Assembly: GCA_027574665.1 (NCBI GenBank)
Contig: CM050668.1
Location: 1,990,001 to 2,054,000 of the forward strand
DNA from: Rhynochetos jubatus
Taxonomy: Eukaryota; Chordata; Aves; Eurypygiformes; Rhynochetidae
Length of the DNA stretch: 64,000 nucleotides
Reading direction: 5' to 3'
Shown in pieces: positions 45,410 through 57,949 of this stretch; positions within the stretch are counted from its first letter, which is position 1; every line of letters begins with the position of its first letter. Below the pieces are notes generated by a model that was given only the letters and a program-made list of their open reading frames with translations, had not been told where the DNA came from and searched no databases. Both the position numbers and the translations under genes were made by a program.

Positions 45410-48400
45410 AGTTCTAGCTGATTTTCTAACCTAAAGTGATTTAAATAATACTAGTTTGCAGTTCCTTTCATCTGTAGTTCCCCCAGAACAATGCCAGTGG
45501 AGTTCGGCCGCACGGGAGAGGCACCAACATGCCTACATTCATAACGGGTAGATTAGGGTGAGAAGACCCCGGCCCAGTGGCAAAGCTGACATTAATTTGG
45601 ATATAACCAAGATTTCACCTTTTGGGTCAAGTTTCAAAAGACACCATTCAGCCTTTCAGAACCAGCTCTGTTGGTGCACTGAGAAGGGTTAGAAGTTAAG
45701 CATATTGGGAGTGACGAAGCATCAGGTAGGTAACTAAATTGGGATTTGCATTAAGCCCACGTGCAAGGTGACCCACTAACCAGGGCCCAGCCTGTGCTAC
45801 CTGGGACCCCCGTCCTGGGAGGAAAGGGTGCAAACAGTGCTGCCTGCCCCGGCCTCCCCCATCTCTCTCTGCTCTGTTTCTTGCAGACAAGTTCCCAGAC
45901 TGTAGCAGAGCAAAATGCAAAAACTGAAAACTGAAAAGGAGGACCAGCCAGAATCAAACTGATAGACATAAGGACAGACCAGTGGGAGAACCAGGAGAGA
46001 CTGACAGCTGAGGGACGGATCCTCGGGTCAATCTGCCTTGCACCATCCAAGGATGTGGGCAGCACCCACCCATGGGAGACAGCAGCTCTCCCTGGGGGCT
46101 GCCCAGTGAGCTGGGGGCAGGACAAGCCGCCTGCTCAGGGCTCCAGGCTGCTGTGATCACACCTCCTGAAAGACTGGAGCCTGCAGGCTTCTGCAAAATG
46201 CATTTCACTTAGGGCAGGGGAAAAGCCTGGAAGAAACAACTGTTTTGTGGCTTTTTCAGCTACCGAGTACTGAAAATGAACAGCACTTTCCTCTAGCATG
46301 CATGAGAGGGCAAACCCTGCTCTGAGAGCATCTGGGTACTACTGATGGCTCCTCTGGCAACATGTCCAGTGAATAGAAATTGCCTCTCTCCGGCCAGAAG
46401 CCGCGTGTGGTGGGATCTGTGTGTAAACGCAGGGGATGCACATCGGTGGCTTGCAGACATTTGGGGCCTCTGCATGATGGGACAGGACGCGATGAGCAGA
46501 CAAGGGAGCACAGACCGTGCGTGCTTGCTGCAGGAAGGTGATGCTCTTTGACTACTGAACTGGTGTCTATCTCTGTTATTTCCATTTTCAGCAATCTGAT
46601 GTGTTTTGGTGATTTATTCATGACTGGTGTAGTGAAAAATTGGAAAAGGCTAGCAGGATAGCCATGGCCTGGAGATCTAGCATCTGATTGAAGCTACAAG
46701 TGAATTACTGTCAGAGGCATCATGCAAGGTTTACTCCAGCGAATGCGAAGTTGAATCTTTATATTAATAAGTAAACATGAACTATCAGAGAGACTGGCAT
46801 ATGTCTGCTGCTGGGCAGGTCTGGAAAGGAGCTGTCAGATCAATAGGAAACTTGAACAGACAAACGGAGAAGCTCCAGTGCTCCTCTTCATGCACTACAG
46901 AGGTGTCCGCCGGCATTCACTGCAGCCACGGAATACGCAGGACAGCTAAAAAGGTGACTGCATGCAAAGCTGCCTCGTCTTTACCATGAAATTGCTTGGG
47001 TTAAAGCATACAGGGGAGCCTTGGCTTTCGCTCCATTACTTAAGCACAAATAAAAATCTAGGCCCATGTTCAGGCTACACTGCTAAAACACGGCTGATGA
47101 GCACAAGGGATGCATGCTAAAATTGCACTGCAAATCCCAACCCAACCAGAAACACCATTTCAAAAGTGACAGTCCCTAAGCACCATAACACTGGGAGACA
47201 CCTTAAACAGAAACCAAACCCAGGAAGCCCAAACCTACAGCACACACTCTAGAGAAAGGATAATTTTTGCCCAGTTTCCCTAAAGCAAGAGGAAAATGTC
47301 CCATTCAGTGCTGGTGGCACCCGTGTGAGCTGCCCTCCACATTGGCCTTGGGGCCAGTCCCTTTCAGAGCCACCTCACGTCAATTTTCACATCAAGTATA
47401 AGAAACCACTTTCTATCTTGGCTTCCAACCTGCTGGATGTAAAAGGGAGGTGAGAAAATGCCCCTTTCCACGAGGATCCCCTCCAAGGCTGAACTTCTGA
47501 GAAAACAAAAAAAACCAAAGCAGCAATTAATCCAAAGGGGGCAAAAAAAAGGAGGGGGAGAGGGGAGGTGACAACAGAGGAGGAAGCTAAATGCTGCGCT
47601 ACAGTAGCATCTAGCTTAATTCCTGTTTCTATTCCACATCCAGCTTCCCACCTAATTACTGCCCCGCGGTTGGTGTGCACAGACTCTGGAGCAGCAGGGT
47701 TCTTATTTTGCTCACACTGATCATTCCTTGGCTCCTCGTTACTGAGTGCTTGCTTTGGGCCCATTAGACAGCCCACCGCCCCACCCCCCCAGCACCCCAG
47801 TCCCCATGGAGATTGCATTGCCCACCCTGCCTTGCTGGCACCACCAGCCCTGCCTGGCTTTCCTGGAGCAGGCAGCGAGTCCAATTCCTTACTAAAGAGA
47901 GAGCAGGGAGAGGGGATGGTCCCCACAAATGTGCACGGTAGGTACCCCCCGGCTCTCAGACCCCTGGGACAGGTGGCATAGGGGTTTTTCCATCCCTGCT
48001 TACTCTGGACTGTGGCTGTGGGAGGTTCTCCTGGATCTCTGCAGGTTTCCAACACCTGAATCTGAGCCATGAGCTCCACATTGTGAGAAGCAGACCTAAG
48101 CCTTCATACCAGAAAACTGAGGGCTGAACTGGGTTTCGATGGTTCAGCTTTCAATTTCTTGGCATCCAGATTTAACCCAAGATTTTGTTCTGGGTCTCCT
48201 CTGGACCTTTCCAGGCTACTTTTGAAGCTGTGTAGGTGAAGTTCAATCTTGTGAACTCCTCCTGCTACCTCTGGGTGAAAGCTTCCAGCGAAGGTGAGCC
48301 GAGGTTGATGGTGGGTTGGTGGTGGCCATGCACCAGACCTCCTGCACCGCTAACACCCCTCCTGGAGAAGAGATGTCTCCTGTTTTGTTTTGGGGGTTAC

Positions 48401-48490
48401 AACCCTTCTACTGCTTTCTCTGCAGTCCAGTCGCACTTTGCTAATCATTAACGCCATCGCTGTCTGTGGCAAGAAGAAGAAAAGGGGCCT
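45410..48490. other. Long GC-moderate non-genic stretch
   Basis: No gene is supported. The longest open frame of the window lies here (47387-48079, minus, 230 codons). It reads as low-information Gly/Pro/Ser/Ala-rich sequence containing translated purine and C runs, with no domain or splice context. No repeat family recognised. Confidence 0.58.
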
Positions 48491-48900
48491 TCTGCCACCA
48501 GAACGGCAGGAGAGCTGACTTCCTAACTATTTATGGCTTGAACAAAGTTGCAGAGCAACAACCAAGTATGCAGGAAAGGTTGGGGTGAAAAATTATTTAC
48601 AAAGTGAATGCCCTGAAGACACTTGTACTGGACAACAATTACGGCACCTTAATTAACTGAAATTTAGTTCACCCGTCGACTGAGGCATGTCCAGTGCTAA
48701 AGTTATGCCACTGCTGCTGTCTACTACTGGTTAATGAATATAAATCAGATGGTTTATAGTTAGTGAACATGTAATAGTCTTGCAATGAGTTGAATTCCAA
48801 TGCAAAATGCCTGGGGATAGGAACATGCCATCCATAAAATATATATAAATAACAGATTTACATTTCAACAAGGAAACAAAGCTATCCTCTCATCTTGGTA
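48491..48900. promoter_or_regulatory. Candidate conserved non-coding element
   Basis: AT-rich with GAAAAATTATTTACAAAGTG, GACAACAATTACGGCACC, TTAATTAACTG, GGTTAATGAATATAAATC, AACATGTAATAG and CCATAAAATATATATAAATAAC. Closed frames and no repeats. It shares the 16-mer AAAATTATTTACAAAG with the block at 49.9 kb. Confidence 0.4.
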
Positions 48901-49780
48901 TTCTCCCAGCTTGACAGACTGTGCTCCAGCTCTCCGAAGAGACAAGGGATTGATATGTAGGAATTTAGGAGTCTGGTCACCCAAGGTGTGGCTAATTAGA
49001 TGCCAAAACTCTTCCGTGTCCTCCATGTTTCCTTCCCAGCCATTGAGCCCTGTCCTGTAGGTTTGTCATGTGCCTGTTCAGTGCTGCTTGGGAGCAGAGC
49101 CCGAGGGGCAGGAGCACTGAAGGTGACTCCTGAAGGTGTAGAGCACACAGTGCAGCAACCAGAGCCTGAGACAGAGGCAACTGAGGCCATCAGAGGGAGG
49201 AGTGCTGCCTTTGCTGGGTTCCATGTCAAAGCCCAGGGACAGACAGGGGAAGCCAGGCGTGCTTTTCGTATAGCTCCTTTTGGATCAGCATTCAGTGATA
49301 TCAAAAGGAAAAAGCAGACAGCTGAGGCTCCATCTCTAGGGGTAATTTAGGTTACACGCCCCACCCCCCTGGCCGCAGTCAGTCAGGAGTGCAGCTTGCA
49401 AGCAAACAAGCAAATCTTTCACAGTTTCTCATTTGAAAAATAACCTTTCCTTTGTGCTAGTTAGGTGCTGGCAGGAGCGGGTAGGCCTGGCCAAAGAGCC
49501 CTTGCAGCTGGGTAAATCTTTGCCCAGCCTTTGCATCATCCAAGAGGTTCCAGGCCAGGAATAGGAGATTGTTGATATTCGGGGTGTACTGCTAAGGAGA
49601 TTCTTATCCCCTCCCTGGCAAATGACTCCTTTGGGTCATTCTCTGCTGGACTGCCTAGAAGACGCCCCAAATCACCAGACTCTTGGGGAGCTGTTGGCCA
49701 GGGGTCTCAGGGATGCACCAAGCCCGAGGTAGGAATGGCCATCAAAAAGAGATCCAGTGTCAAAATCCCCCAGGTCTCAG
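48901..49780. other. Non-genic stretch
   Basis: GC-moderate. A plus frame (49000-49350, 116 codons) and a minus frame (48996-49304, 102 codons) cover the same bases; neither resembles a known protein. Confidence 0.6.
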
Positions 49781-50270
49781 CTCTTTATGTTTCCTTGCTG
49801 CAGAAGCAAGAAATTGTGGACTTTATTTATTGCACAAATTAGGTACAAGAAAATTATTTTCTTAATGTGAGACTTGATGAATGCTCTCAACTCTCCACCC
49901 TGCTAGGAAGAGGGGGTTACAATGAAAATTATTTACAAAGCATGTGCTACCCTGCAGGGATATTTATTCAGGCAAGGGATGTTTCCACAGATTTTGTTGA
50001 CAAAGGCAAATCAAATTACATTTTTGCGAACATTACAACAAGCATTTTGATTTGATATGGACATCAGCCGTCTCCTGACAAAGCCTGGGGAGTAGCTCTG
50101 GTCCAGCACCCTCCAGGCACCTACAGTGGTGGTCAGTTTTAGTATTGGGGAACAGATGGATAAAATGCTCTGCAAGCTGTTTATGCACTTCTAAATATTG
50201 AAGTTTTTGTTCCTTTAATATGTATAAAAATTGTTATAAATCCAACATCTGCATTAAAGAAGGTTAGTGA
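49781..50270. promoter_or_regulatory. Candidate conserved non-coding element
   Basis: AT-rich with GTGGACTTTATTTATTGC, AAGAAAATTATTTTCTTAATG, GAAAATTATTTACAAAGC, GATATTTATTCAGGC, TTTTGTTGACAAAGGC, TTTGATTTGATATGG and TTTAATATGTATAAAAATTG. Repeat-free. Stands between GC-richer flanks; regulatory role inferred. Confidence 0.4.
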
Positions 50271-51990
50271 CTGCAGGAGTAAGGTGAGTTCTCAAGAGAA
50301 ATTGCAAGACCTCCAGCCAGGCTCTCACCCCACAAGCCCCCAGCCGGGCTCCTTTGTGGAGTCCCAGCAGAGCAGCGAACGGAGGGAGGGGAGCCTCATC
50401 CACACGGGGCTCCACTGAGCCCTGCCCACACTGAAAACGCACACACGGATCTATGCACACAAGCCTGCATGTCTGTAACGCACATAAGGTGTAAAAGCAG
50501 GGGAAGGTGCGCTAACATCCCTAACGGCTAAGGCTCCCAAATCTATATTTAAGTGATTAAACTGCAGACTTGCCAAAGTGGAAATGTGCTCAGCAGAGTC
50601 TTTGAACAAGCTGCTTAGCCCTTCAGAAAAAAAATAAAGCAGGCCAGTTAGTAGGTGCCTATGTCTGGAGGCAGGAGCCGGACTCCATCACCACTGCCCT
50701 GTCCTTGCTCGGACTCTGGCCACGGTGACAAGTGCCCCACTGGCGACCTGCCCATGCCGGCATTGCCACAAGGGTACTGCTGCTGTTCGAGCCCCAGCAG
50801 AGCCCTGTCAAGCTGAACCTCCTTGCAGAGTACAGATCCCAGAAAATTCAATGGCATTTTTCATCTGGTTATTGTTACTGTCTTAAAATGACTAATTTCT
50901 GCCCAAGGACATGGGAACAGAATCCCTGGCAGAAGCTCCTTTATTAGCAGGAGCGGGGAGCTTGGTGTGAATGTGCTGCCTTCACCTGCAGCCCTTCTGC
51001 TTGCAGGGAAGAGAGGCTGCTGCATGATTAGGGCTAGGATTTTTCCCAGGGATTACACTCTCTATGAACTCCTGCATATGACATCATGACACAGCTTTCC
51101 CTCCTTCTTCTTTGCATTAAACATCCTCCCTCCCCATACATGCAGTAATTCACTCTATGTTTTTATGGTGATGCAACCACAGATGGCATTGGCGAGTGTC
51201 CGCAGAGGCAGGCAGGCAGCCCTCGGACCTGGGAATACAAAGGGCTCGGGGGGTCAAGGTGCCAGTAAAAACCAGGAGGTAAAACATGCTGAACTAGATC
51301 ATAAACACCTATTTTTGATAAACACCTACTTCCTCTGTAGTGTGGCTATTGTGTCCATACATACACACGTTAGGCAAACGAGTGCTACTCATACAGCATG
51401 AGTTATTGCTTAAGAACAAGATATATATACTCAGCTTCACAGTGGGAAAATACTGATACAGAAGGCTCTTTCCTGCAGCAGAGAAAATCATGGCTTGGAC
51501 CTATAACTAGGAGCTCACGCTAGGCAAATTCATACGAGAAATGGAGGTATAGATTATGAACAGTGTGATCAGCAAAGCAGTTGAACAACATGCTAGGAGA
51601 AGGATGGATTCCCACCTCTCGCTGTCTCTTATTTGAGCCGAGGTTGCCCATCTAGCACAAATCCTGTGGTACAATATAGCCTACTGGTCTCAAAATACAA
51701 CATAACGAGGAAACGATGTAAACCTTTGTGATACATAAGGACAGATTAGATAATCTGTAGATGCTCCCAGGATTTAAAAAACTTGTGCCCTGCTGGCGTC
51801 CTGTGGGCAACCCTGTGGGTGTTTCTGGCTAGAGAAACCCAGGAGCTCATGGTTAGCCTGAGATCTGACACAGCACTCAGCCATGGCTGCTGGGTCGGGA
51901 AGGGTTTGGGAAGTGGACAAGAAGCCCTTTGGACCTGTGACAGGGATTCTCATACTGGGAAGAAATAGTCTGGGGCTCCTTGCTGACAGG
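50271..51990. other. Non-genic stretch
   Basis: No gene or repeat recognised. Small AT-rich patches at 50540-50570 (ATATTTAAGTGATTAAAC) and 50845-50900 may hold isolated binding words. Chance frames of 60-78 codons on both strands. Confidence 0.58.
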
Positions 51991-52275
51991 AAAAATCATT
52001 TCAGCACAACCTGATCCCTCTGATTAAACTTGTGGGTCTTAAATTTGGTTTTCAATCAGGTCTTTGAGAAGTCCCAACAGATTACAACATCCCTGTGCTT
52101 AGCCATCATAATGACTCGCAAGTGATTAGCTTAACCAGCATTTCACCCAATTCAATTTCCATGGATGGCCTATACGTACCAAGAAAGACATTCACATTAA
52201 TTTTTACATAATTAAATCGGGAATGACCCCGGTGCCAATGAAATAAAACCTCAATTCTTCCTGGACTGCACAATG
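51991..52275. promoter_or_regulatory. Candidate conserved non-coding element
   Basis: Contains CTGATTAAACTTG, CATCATAATGACTCGCAAGTGATTAGC (NK-type CAAGTG beside homeodomain cores), CAATTCAATTTCC, CACATTAATTTTTACATAATTAAATCG and CCAATGAAATAAAACC. Closed frames and no repeats. Confidence 0.38.
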
Positions 52276-53100
52276 CTCATCTTGGCTTTAACCCTCAGAA
52301 CACGAGACTGACTTGGTGGGAAGGGATGGATCTGGCTCCAGACCTTCTCCCATTCTCCCCCGCCCCTTCCAGCCTCTTCTCCCTCAGGCTGAGTGGCTGC
52401 AACACCCATCACCCACCCTGATCCCTGTTCCCTGGCACAGCACCAGAAAGGCGCTTTGCACAGACGATCGTGTGCCTCATTTTAACTTATAGGGTGCTCC
52501 ATGCATTTTCTGGGAAAAGGCCTAAAGAGCAGTGCGGCAACACAACAGTCTGTTGATGAGCGATGGCCCAGCCTGCAGGGCCAAGGAACATCCAGCCCCA
52601 GCACCTGTCCACTGCCACGAGTCACAATTTCTCAATCCAAATGACATCCCGCAGAATTCAGTCCTTGAAATCACAGCAACAGCCACAGCATGGAGACAGT
52701 GAGCAAAAGCCGTGGTGGCTCCAGAACACTTGGAAAACCAAGTAGGCAACGTGAGGTCTTCCCGCAAGTCCCCTCCCAGGGTAGCAGGTGCCTCCCGGAA
52801 GGAGACAACCTCTCTCTCCTCCTTGGCAGCCCGTCCCAGCAGCACTGCAAACCTCTCGGCCTCGCTGCCTGCTCCCACTGCTCGTTGCCCGGGATCACAA
52901 CCACTCACCAGGACATGACATGGGACTATGCAAACGCATGAGGATAATTACTGTGTGTTTCATTAAACAATCCCCCTTTGGAGGCGAGAGCGATTACTCA
53001 CTTCTACTGTAATTTTAATTGGTGGACAAACATGATCTTTGTAGAGACAAGGCCTCATTCTTCTCTCTCTTGTAACAGTTTAAATCAATACTAACCCAGG
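52276..53100. other. Non-genic stretch
   Basis: GC-moderate. Five or more overlapping open frames at 52522-53012 on both strands show stop depletion, not coding. No repeat recognised. Confidence 0.6.
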
Positions 53101-53240
53101 GCTGCTTGGAAATATTTAATGAAAACTGTTTTGACAGAAAATTGGATTCTTGATGAGGCAAAATATTTGTTTTCAACGGAAAAGTTTCACTTTGTTGAAA
53201 AGCCAAAACTTTTTCAATTTTTACTGAAAGGTTAACTTGC
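53101..53240. repeat. Possible degenerate ancient repeat (GAAAATTTTC-type)
   Basis: AATGAAAACTGTTTTGACAG, GCAAAATATTTGTTTTCAAC, GGAAAAGTTTCACTTTGTTG and AAAAGCCAAAACTTTTTCAA form the alternating TTTTCAA/TTGAAAA vocabulary seen in old reptile-bird interspersed repeats and in the segments at 11.0 and 58.0 kb. The family name is uncertain. Confidence 0.45.
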
Positions 53241-54540
53241 ACGATGCAGCCATCACCCTTGTGCCTCCTTTGCTGCCGATGCCCAGATAAACAGAGGGTG
53301 TGCTGAGATTGCAGCCCAGGCTTTCGGGGCTGGAGCCAGAAGACCTGTGACACCCGTCGAAGTCTATCTGCAAGGAACGACAGTCACAACCTTCACGCTG
53401 TGACTTCTCCCGCTGTGACAAACACCATCCAGGGACCGAGGGCACACAGCACGTCCCAAGAGGAGGAATTGGTGCAATGGCATGGAGCGAAGTGAATACA
53501 TACATCACAGCAAACACCGTGCCGGAGGGTTTTGCCTGTGCATTCACCTTGAGGTGAAATTAGTGATGGCAAAAAAACCTTACTCAGGTCTTGGCTAATG
53601 ATTATCCCATTAAAGAATCAGCTGACATAATATCATTTGGTGGTTTTATAAACCTCAGTGACAACAAGACTGATGACACTTAAAGCACTGACAGCTCGTC
53701 TGCCCACAGAAGAGGAAGGTACAAGAATTTGCTATTTTACCCTATTGCAAATTTCACGGTACTGAAAAAAACATCCTTGGATAGGTGGGTAACCTTTGCC
53801 CGTCTCCAGGAGCACACGTCCATTCACACCCAGCCCTCCAACTCATTGCCAAATTTCCATCAAGCCTAAGAAACACAACTAGAGCAACTCACGGCGAGTG
53901 GCCAGGCTTGCACGCTCCCCAGGCCTTGGCAGGACCGCGGGGATGCAGTGGCCACAGGGTCCTCTCCCCACTGCCGATCTGCCCCAGAGCCCTGGGCAGG
54001 GCCCAGGGACACCCCGCTGAGGCCCTTTGCTGCAGTGACTCCCCATGATCCCCATAGCTGATGCTGAGGAGACATCTCCTCGGACTCTGCAAGAAGCAAC
54101 ACTGGCGCATTCCCTGGTTCAGCTTCTGCCCATTAGGGACAAGGTGAGGTCAACCCAAAAAGTCACTCGCACAGCGCGAGTGGCTGGTACAATTAGCCCA
54201 TTTAATGAAAAAGAAAAAAAAGTGTGTGTGCTGCAGTTCCTGTCCCTACCCACCTCTCTACACTGGAGACATCGACGCTGGCAGGACAATGCGCAACCTC
54301 AAATGACATTCATCTTGTTAGAGATGATATACATTATTTTGGTAGTGCACATGGCCTGTGTCGCTGTTGTTTAAAGGAGACAACATCGCAACATGCACGC
54401 AGCACTGGCCGTCCAGTTGCTGGCTTCTGCTGTGGGTTAATGAATGCATATATACACACACACATGTATTTTAAAATTACTAAATTTTACAACTCTACCA
54501 AAAAAATTAGCCAAATAAAGCATTGGCCTAAGGCATAGCT
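53241..54540. other. Non-genic stretch with a short CA repeat
   Basis: No gene is supported. A small ATATATACACACACACATGTAT run lies at 54448-54467. Minus frames at 53866-54110 overlap each other in different phases. No RNA or repeat family recognised. Confidence 0.58.
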
Positions 54541-55010
54541 GCATCCCTAGCATTCAGTATTATGCATTTTAGGGAAAAAAAAAAAAAAGAGGCTTGCTTT
54601 TCCCCCCCGTGCCTGGGTGTCATGAGCAAGAAATGAGCAGCTGACCTGAGTTTGAATTTAGAGTGTTCATTAATAGGATATTATGCCATATGCTCAGCAC
54701 ACTGTCTTTTTTTTTTAATGCAGCCGCCAATTTGAGAGAATTTCTAATTAGTAATGGTATAATGAGAGTATTCAGAGGCTAATGTGGTGGGTGGGGAAGC
54801 GAAATAGATCGCTCGGTCTGGACTGGAAATATTTCTGTTCGAATTCCTCGTGAAATAATGACCCACCGTAAAAGGCTGCGATCTTTGACAAATGAAGGAC
54901 GTTCAGGGAGGTTACATTAACTGCAGAGGGAGCATTTATCAGAGGGGGGGAAAGGTGAGACAATTTGGGCTGGTTAAGCTTAATGCAGGGAATATCTTGG
55001 AAGGAAAAAC
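54541..55010. promoter_or_regulatory. Candidate conserved non-coding element
   Basis: Contains an A14 run (54575-54588) and T10 run (54707-54716) flanking GTTCATTAATAGGATATTATGCC. After these come TTTCTAATTAGTAATGGTATAATGAG, GAAATAATGACCC, GTTACATTAACTGC and GCATTTATCAG. Dense ATTA/TAAT cores with no open plus-strand frame. Regulatory role inferred. Confidence 0.38.
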
Positions 55011-55430
55011 ATTTTAGCTGGGTCTGGGCTGAACAGGAGGACACACAAAGGAGGCCCCGGGTGGGAAAGCCCTGGCAGGAGGAGATGGAGGAGATGCTCA
55101 GCTGGGCTCAGCGCTGGGAGGGAGGACAGCCATGGGAGCAGTGAAGGGGGGTCCCTGACTGAGCCTGGGGGCTACTAACCCTTGCTGTCATGCAGGCATC
55201 CAGACATCGGCACCCAGCCAGCGATGGCGTGGGTGCAAAGCGCAGCACCATACAGCTGCAGTGAGCATTTAGCTGGTGCAGGAGTATGGAAACCCTCTAA
55301 TCAGAAAGCAGATGCCCGCTTTGCATCAGCATATGACCCGCACCAGCAGGCACAGAGAAGGGTGCAAGGGAGGGGACAAGCAGGGCACCAGGTGGGTGCT
55401 GGGGGCAGGGCCCAGGATGCCTGCAATGCC
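55011..55430. other. Non-genic GC-rich spacer
   Basis: Overlapping frames at 55182-55496 (plus) and 55297-55482 (minus) are without recognisable features. Confidence 0.6.
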
Positions 55431-55620
55431 TTTGAAAAGTGCTTTTATGGTATATTTGGGGGCTCAGATAATTTAATATCATCTCCTCTGTTATAGAAAA
55501 TTGAGTCTAATGAAGCACGGATACAGGTTGGTGTTTTGTGGGAACTTGTTGGTATAAATTGTTCAATGTATTTTTAATAAAATAAAGCTTTGAGGTTTGT
55601 GAGCCGGCAGACAGCGGTGG
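55431..55620. promoter_or_regulatory. Candidate non-coding regulatory block
   Basis: AT-rich with CAGATAATTTAATATCATC, GAGTCTAATGAAGC, GGTATAAATTG and TTTTTAATAAAATAAAGC. The last overlaps a canonical polyadenylation hexamer AATAAA (about 55576-55588), but no transcript can be inferred. Confidence 0.33.
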
Positions 55621-56165
55621 CTCAGGCTGGCATGTGCGTTACTCTCCCTGCAGGGTATGGACAGGAGGCAAACCTGCACAAGCCACAACAGCAGGCACTG
55701 GTCCAGGAGAGTCCATCTTAACATCTTCAGTTTGAACTAATTAAGAATTGTGTGTCCCAACCCATCCAGCGGTATGGGGACTGTGATCTTACAGAAGAGA
55801 AAAAGGATAGATCTTTAGTGCTTTGCAAAATGTCAGGATGTGGTACAGAAAAATATTTCTTCCCCTATTAAAAAGAACTGAGACCTTATAAATTGGAAAA
55901 TAATGTCGTGTCCCAGAAGAAATGGTATTTGGTCTGGTGTGAATATAGGAGTTGGGCTCTCTGGTCTAACAGCACAAACATTCCTTTGATTTCAGAGGGA
56001 AATTCCAAACAGTGACAGGGAAAACCTGAGTGTTGCAGGCTTAAAAAAAAAAAAGTTATTGTCCTTCTCTCACTAAGTCCTTTGTGAGGGAATACACCTC
56101 GTCTGCGGGACAGCGTTCCCAGCCTCTGGCTTTGCCAGCCCTGGGAATGCAATTTGTCCTATATG
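55621..56165. other. Non-genic stretch
   Basis: No gene or repeat recognised. An A12 run lies at 56043-56054, inside a minus frame (55886-56152) with no protein features. Confidence 0.58.
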
Positions 56166-56375
56166 CAGCACAAAAGCTAGGACACATGCAGATTTCTTCA
56201 AATGAGCCATAATTAATTTGCCTTTTGATTGGACCAATTAGATCTCTAACACTGTAGGAAATAATTTTTTACTAATGATTAGGCTGAAGACCAGGAGTTT
56301 TCCTCTCCTGTGAAATGTTTTTACTGTATTATCATATTATCCTTAAGAAAACCAATAAAATTCTACAACGGCGGG
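56166..56375. promoter_or_regulatory. Candidate regulatory block with inverted CCAAT pair
   Basis: GCCATAATTAATTTGCC precedes ATTGG-A-CCAAT (56228-56238), two CCAAT cores in inverted orientation. TAATTTTTTACTAATGATTAGGC and TTATCATATTATCC follow. Paired CCAAT boxes are NF-Y-type sites, though this spacing would not allow both to be bound together. Function inferred. Confidence 0.35.
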
Positions 56376-56960
56376 GTCTCTCCAGTGCCTCCTGCGCTTC
56401 TTTTGCTGATTGCGACACACATGGATTTTATAAAAACAGATGCCAAAGAATAAAGCTGTTCGAGGTAGGCAGTAAATGAGGAGTTTTGGTAGATATGAAC
56501 CAAGCAGAGCAAAAACGCAACAATCTACTCAAGTAGATGTGGCGGAGCTCCAAACCAGGCTTGTTGTGCAGGGACCGGCCAAGCTGCCAGACACTCTGGT
56601 ATTGTGTAAACCCTGCTCTGAAAATTAAATATTCATAATGCTCATATTAGATTCTACAGCACCTTTTAGGAAGAAATAAATGAGATTTGCTTTTAAAGAA
56701 TAAAAAAGGCATAGGGGCCATGTAGAACCAAGCCACAGCTTCATAAATAATATGCTTTTGTGCCAGCACTCAACAATTAAAAAGGCTTAAGATCCCTTTT
56801 GGAGAATGAATCAAACTTAAAATTCATTCTCCTACCCTCATCCACGTGCTACAGAAAATTAGCGCATTCGCCCAATATATTTTTAGAAGGGATTTATTCC
56901 TTGCTCTCACAGCATCCTTATTTTCCAGAGTAATAGATGAGAGTGGTGAAGTGTAAGCAA
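56376..56960. promoter_or_regulatory. Candidate conserved non-coding element
   Basis: AT-rich block with AAATTAAATATTCATAATGC, CATATTAGATTC, GAAATAAATGAG, TTCATAAATAATATGC and CAACAATTAAAAAGGC, and a near-mirror pair GAGAATGAATC / AAATTCATTCTCC at 56802-56832. Closed frames and no repeats. Confidence 0.4.
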
Positions 56961-57370
56961 GATTTTTTTTCCTCTTCTTTAAAGTAAATCTCCATCTTGT
57001 TGACAGCCATGCCCAAATCTGTCAGACCTGAAGGGCCTGCATTGTCCAGCTTGTCTCTTTATCCTGAGCTGTGATCCCTCTCCTTGTGCCTTGGAAGCGA
57101 GCAGGGGCACAAGGTGTGGTGCAAGCAGACGGCACCAGGATAGGCCAGCATCCATGGCACTGCCATTTCCCACTGACCACACAATTTCCAACACTTGGCT
57201 AAGGGAGAGGAGGGAAGGAACATGGGCCATGCCAGCGTGGGCTGACACGCTCGGTCCCCCTGCCCCGGGGATCCTTGGGCTATGAGGAGGCAACAGGTTC
57301 TCCATGACGCGCTCCTCTGCCCCTGCCCCACTGCTCCCACCCTCCAACACCGCATCCCACAGCGTCCAGC
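56961..57370. other. Non-genic GC-rich stretch
   Basis: Two minus frames (56979-57386 and 57059-57355) and a plus frame share the bases. No recognisable protein. Confidence 0.6.
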
Positions 57371-57520
57371 TCATTTCACAGCCCATTAGCGAGAAATAAA
57401 TATTAATATAATATGATATTATTCTGATGAAAGTGAAAAATGTGACTATAATAAGGCTATCGTGTTCTGCTGGATTAATACACCTGTTAATTACCAGCAG
57501 TTCCTGCGGTCTGCAGCCTA
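57371..57520. promoter_or_regulatory. Candidate regulatory block
   Basis: Short AT-rich block with CCATTAGCG, AATATTAATATAATATG, GATATTATTCTG, GCTGGATTAATACACC and CTGTTAATTACC. Sharply bounded by GC-rich sequence on both sides. Function inferred. Confidence 0.35.
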
Positions 57521-57949
57521 ACGGATAGCCTTTGGTGAGCCATGCTCAGCTCTTGCGTTCAGGAGGTCCCAAAGGCTCAGAGCAAGCCGGAGACGATGCT
57601 GGTGTGTAAACAACCCAGCCTGCTGTGTGCGCTTGGGGGCCCCAGCTGTACCACTCCGTTCCAGGAGCTGGTGCGAGAATCTGGAGCAGCCACCAGCACC
57701 TTCAACCACGGGGACACGTGGTGGGGACAGTGTCTGGAGAAGACGCATGTAGCTGCGGCCACCTTGCAGGCTTCTGGGTGCCCTCGAGGTCCCTCCTCTC
57801 TGCTGCATCTCCTCCTTGGTGTTTGACATCTAAGCTTCAGAGGTTAAAGGAGCAACATTCTTTGCTCTATGGCTCAAGTGGTTACAGGAAAAGTCCACTG
57901 TTTCTGTCAAGTGTCTGGTTTCACCTCCCCCCCCTCCAAAAAGAGCAAT
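57521..57949. other. Non-genic stretch
   Basis: Overlapping plus and minus frames at 57518-57829 and a C-rich run near 57927-57936. No gene recognised. Confidence 0.6.

Noticed and set aside
47387..48079. Longest open frame (230 codons, minus)
   Set aside because: Translation is low-information Gly/Pro/Ser/Ala-rich and includes translated purine and C runs. It has no domain, signal peptide or splice context, and the region is stop-poor on other frames too.
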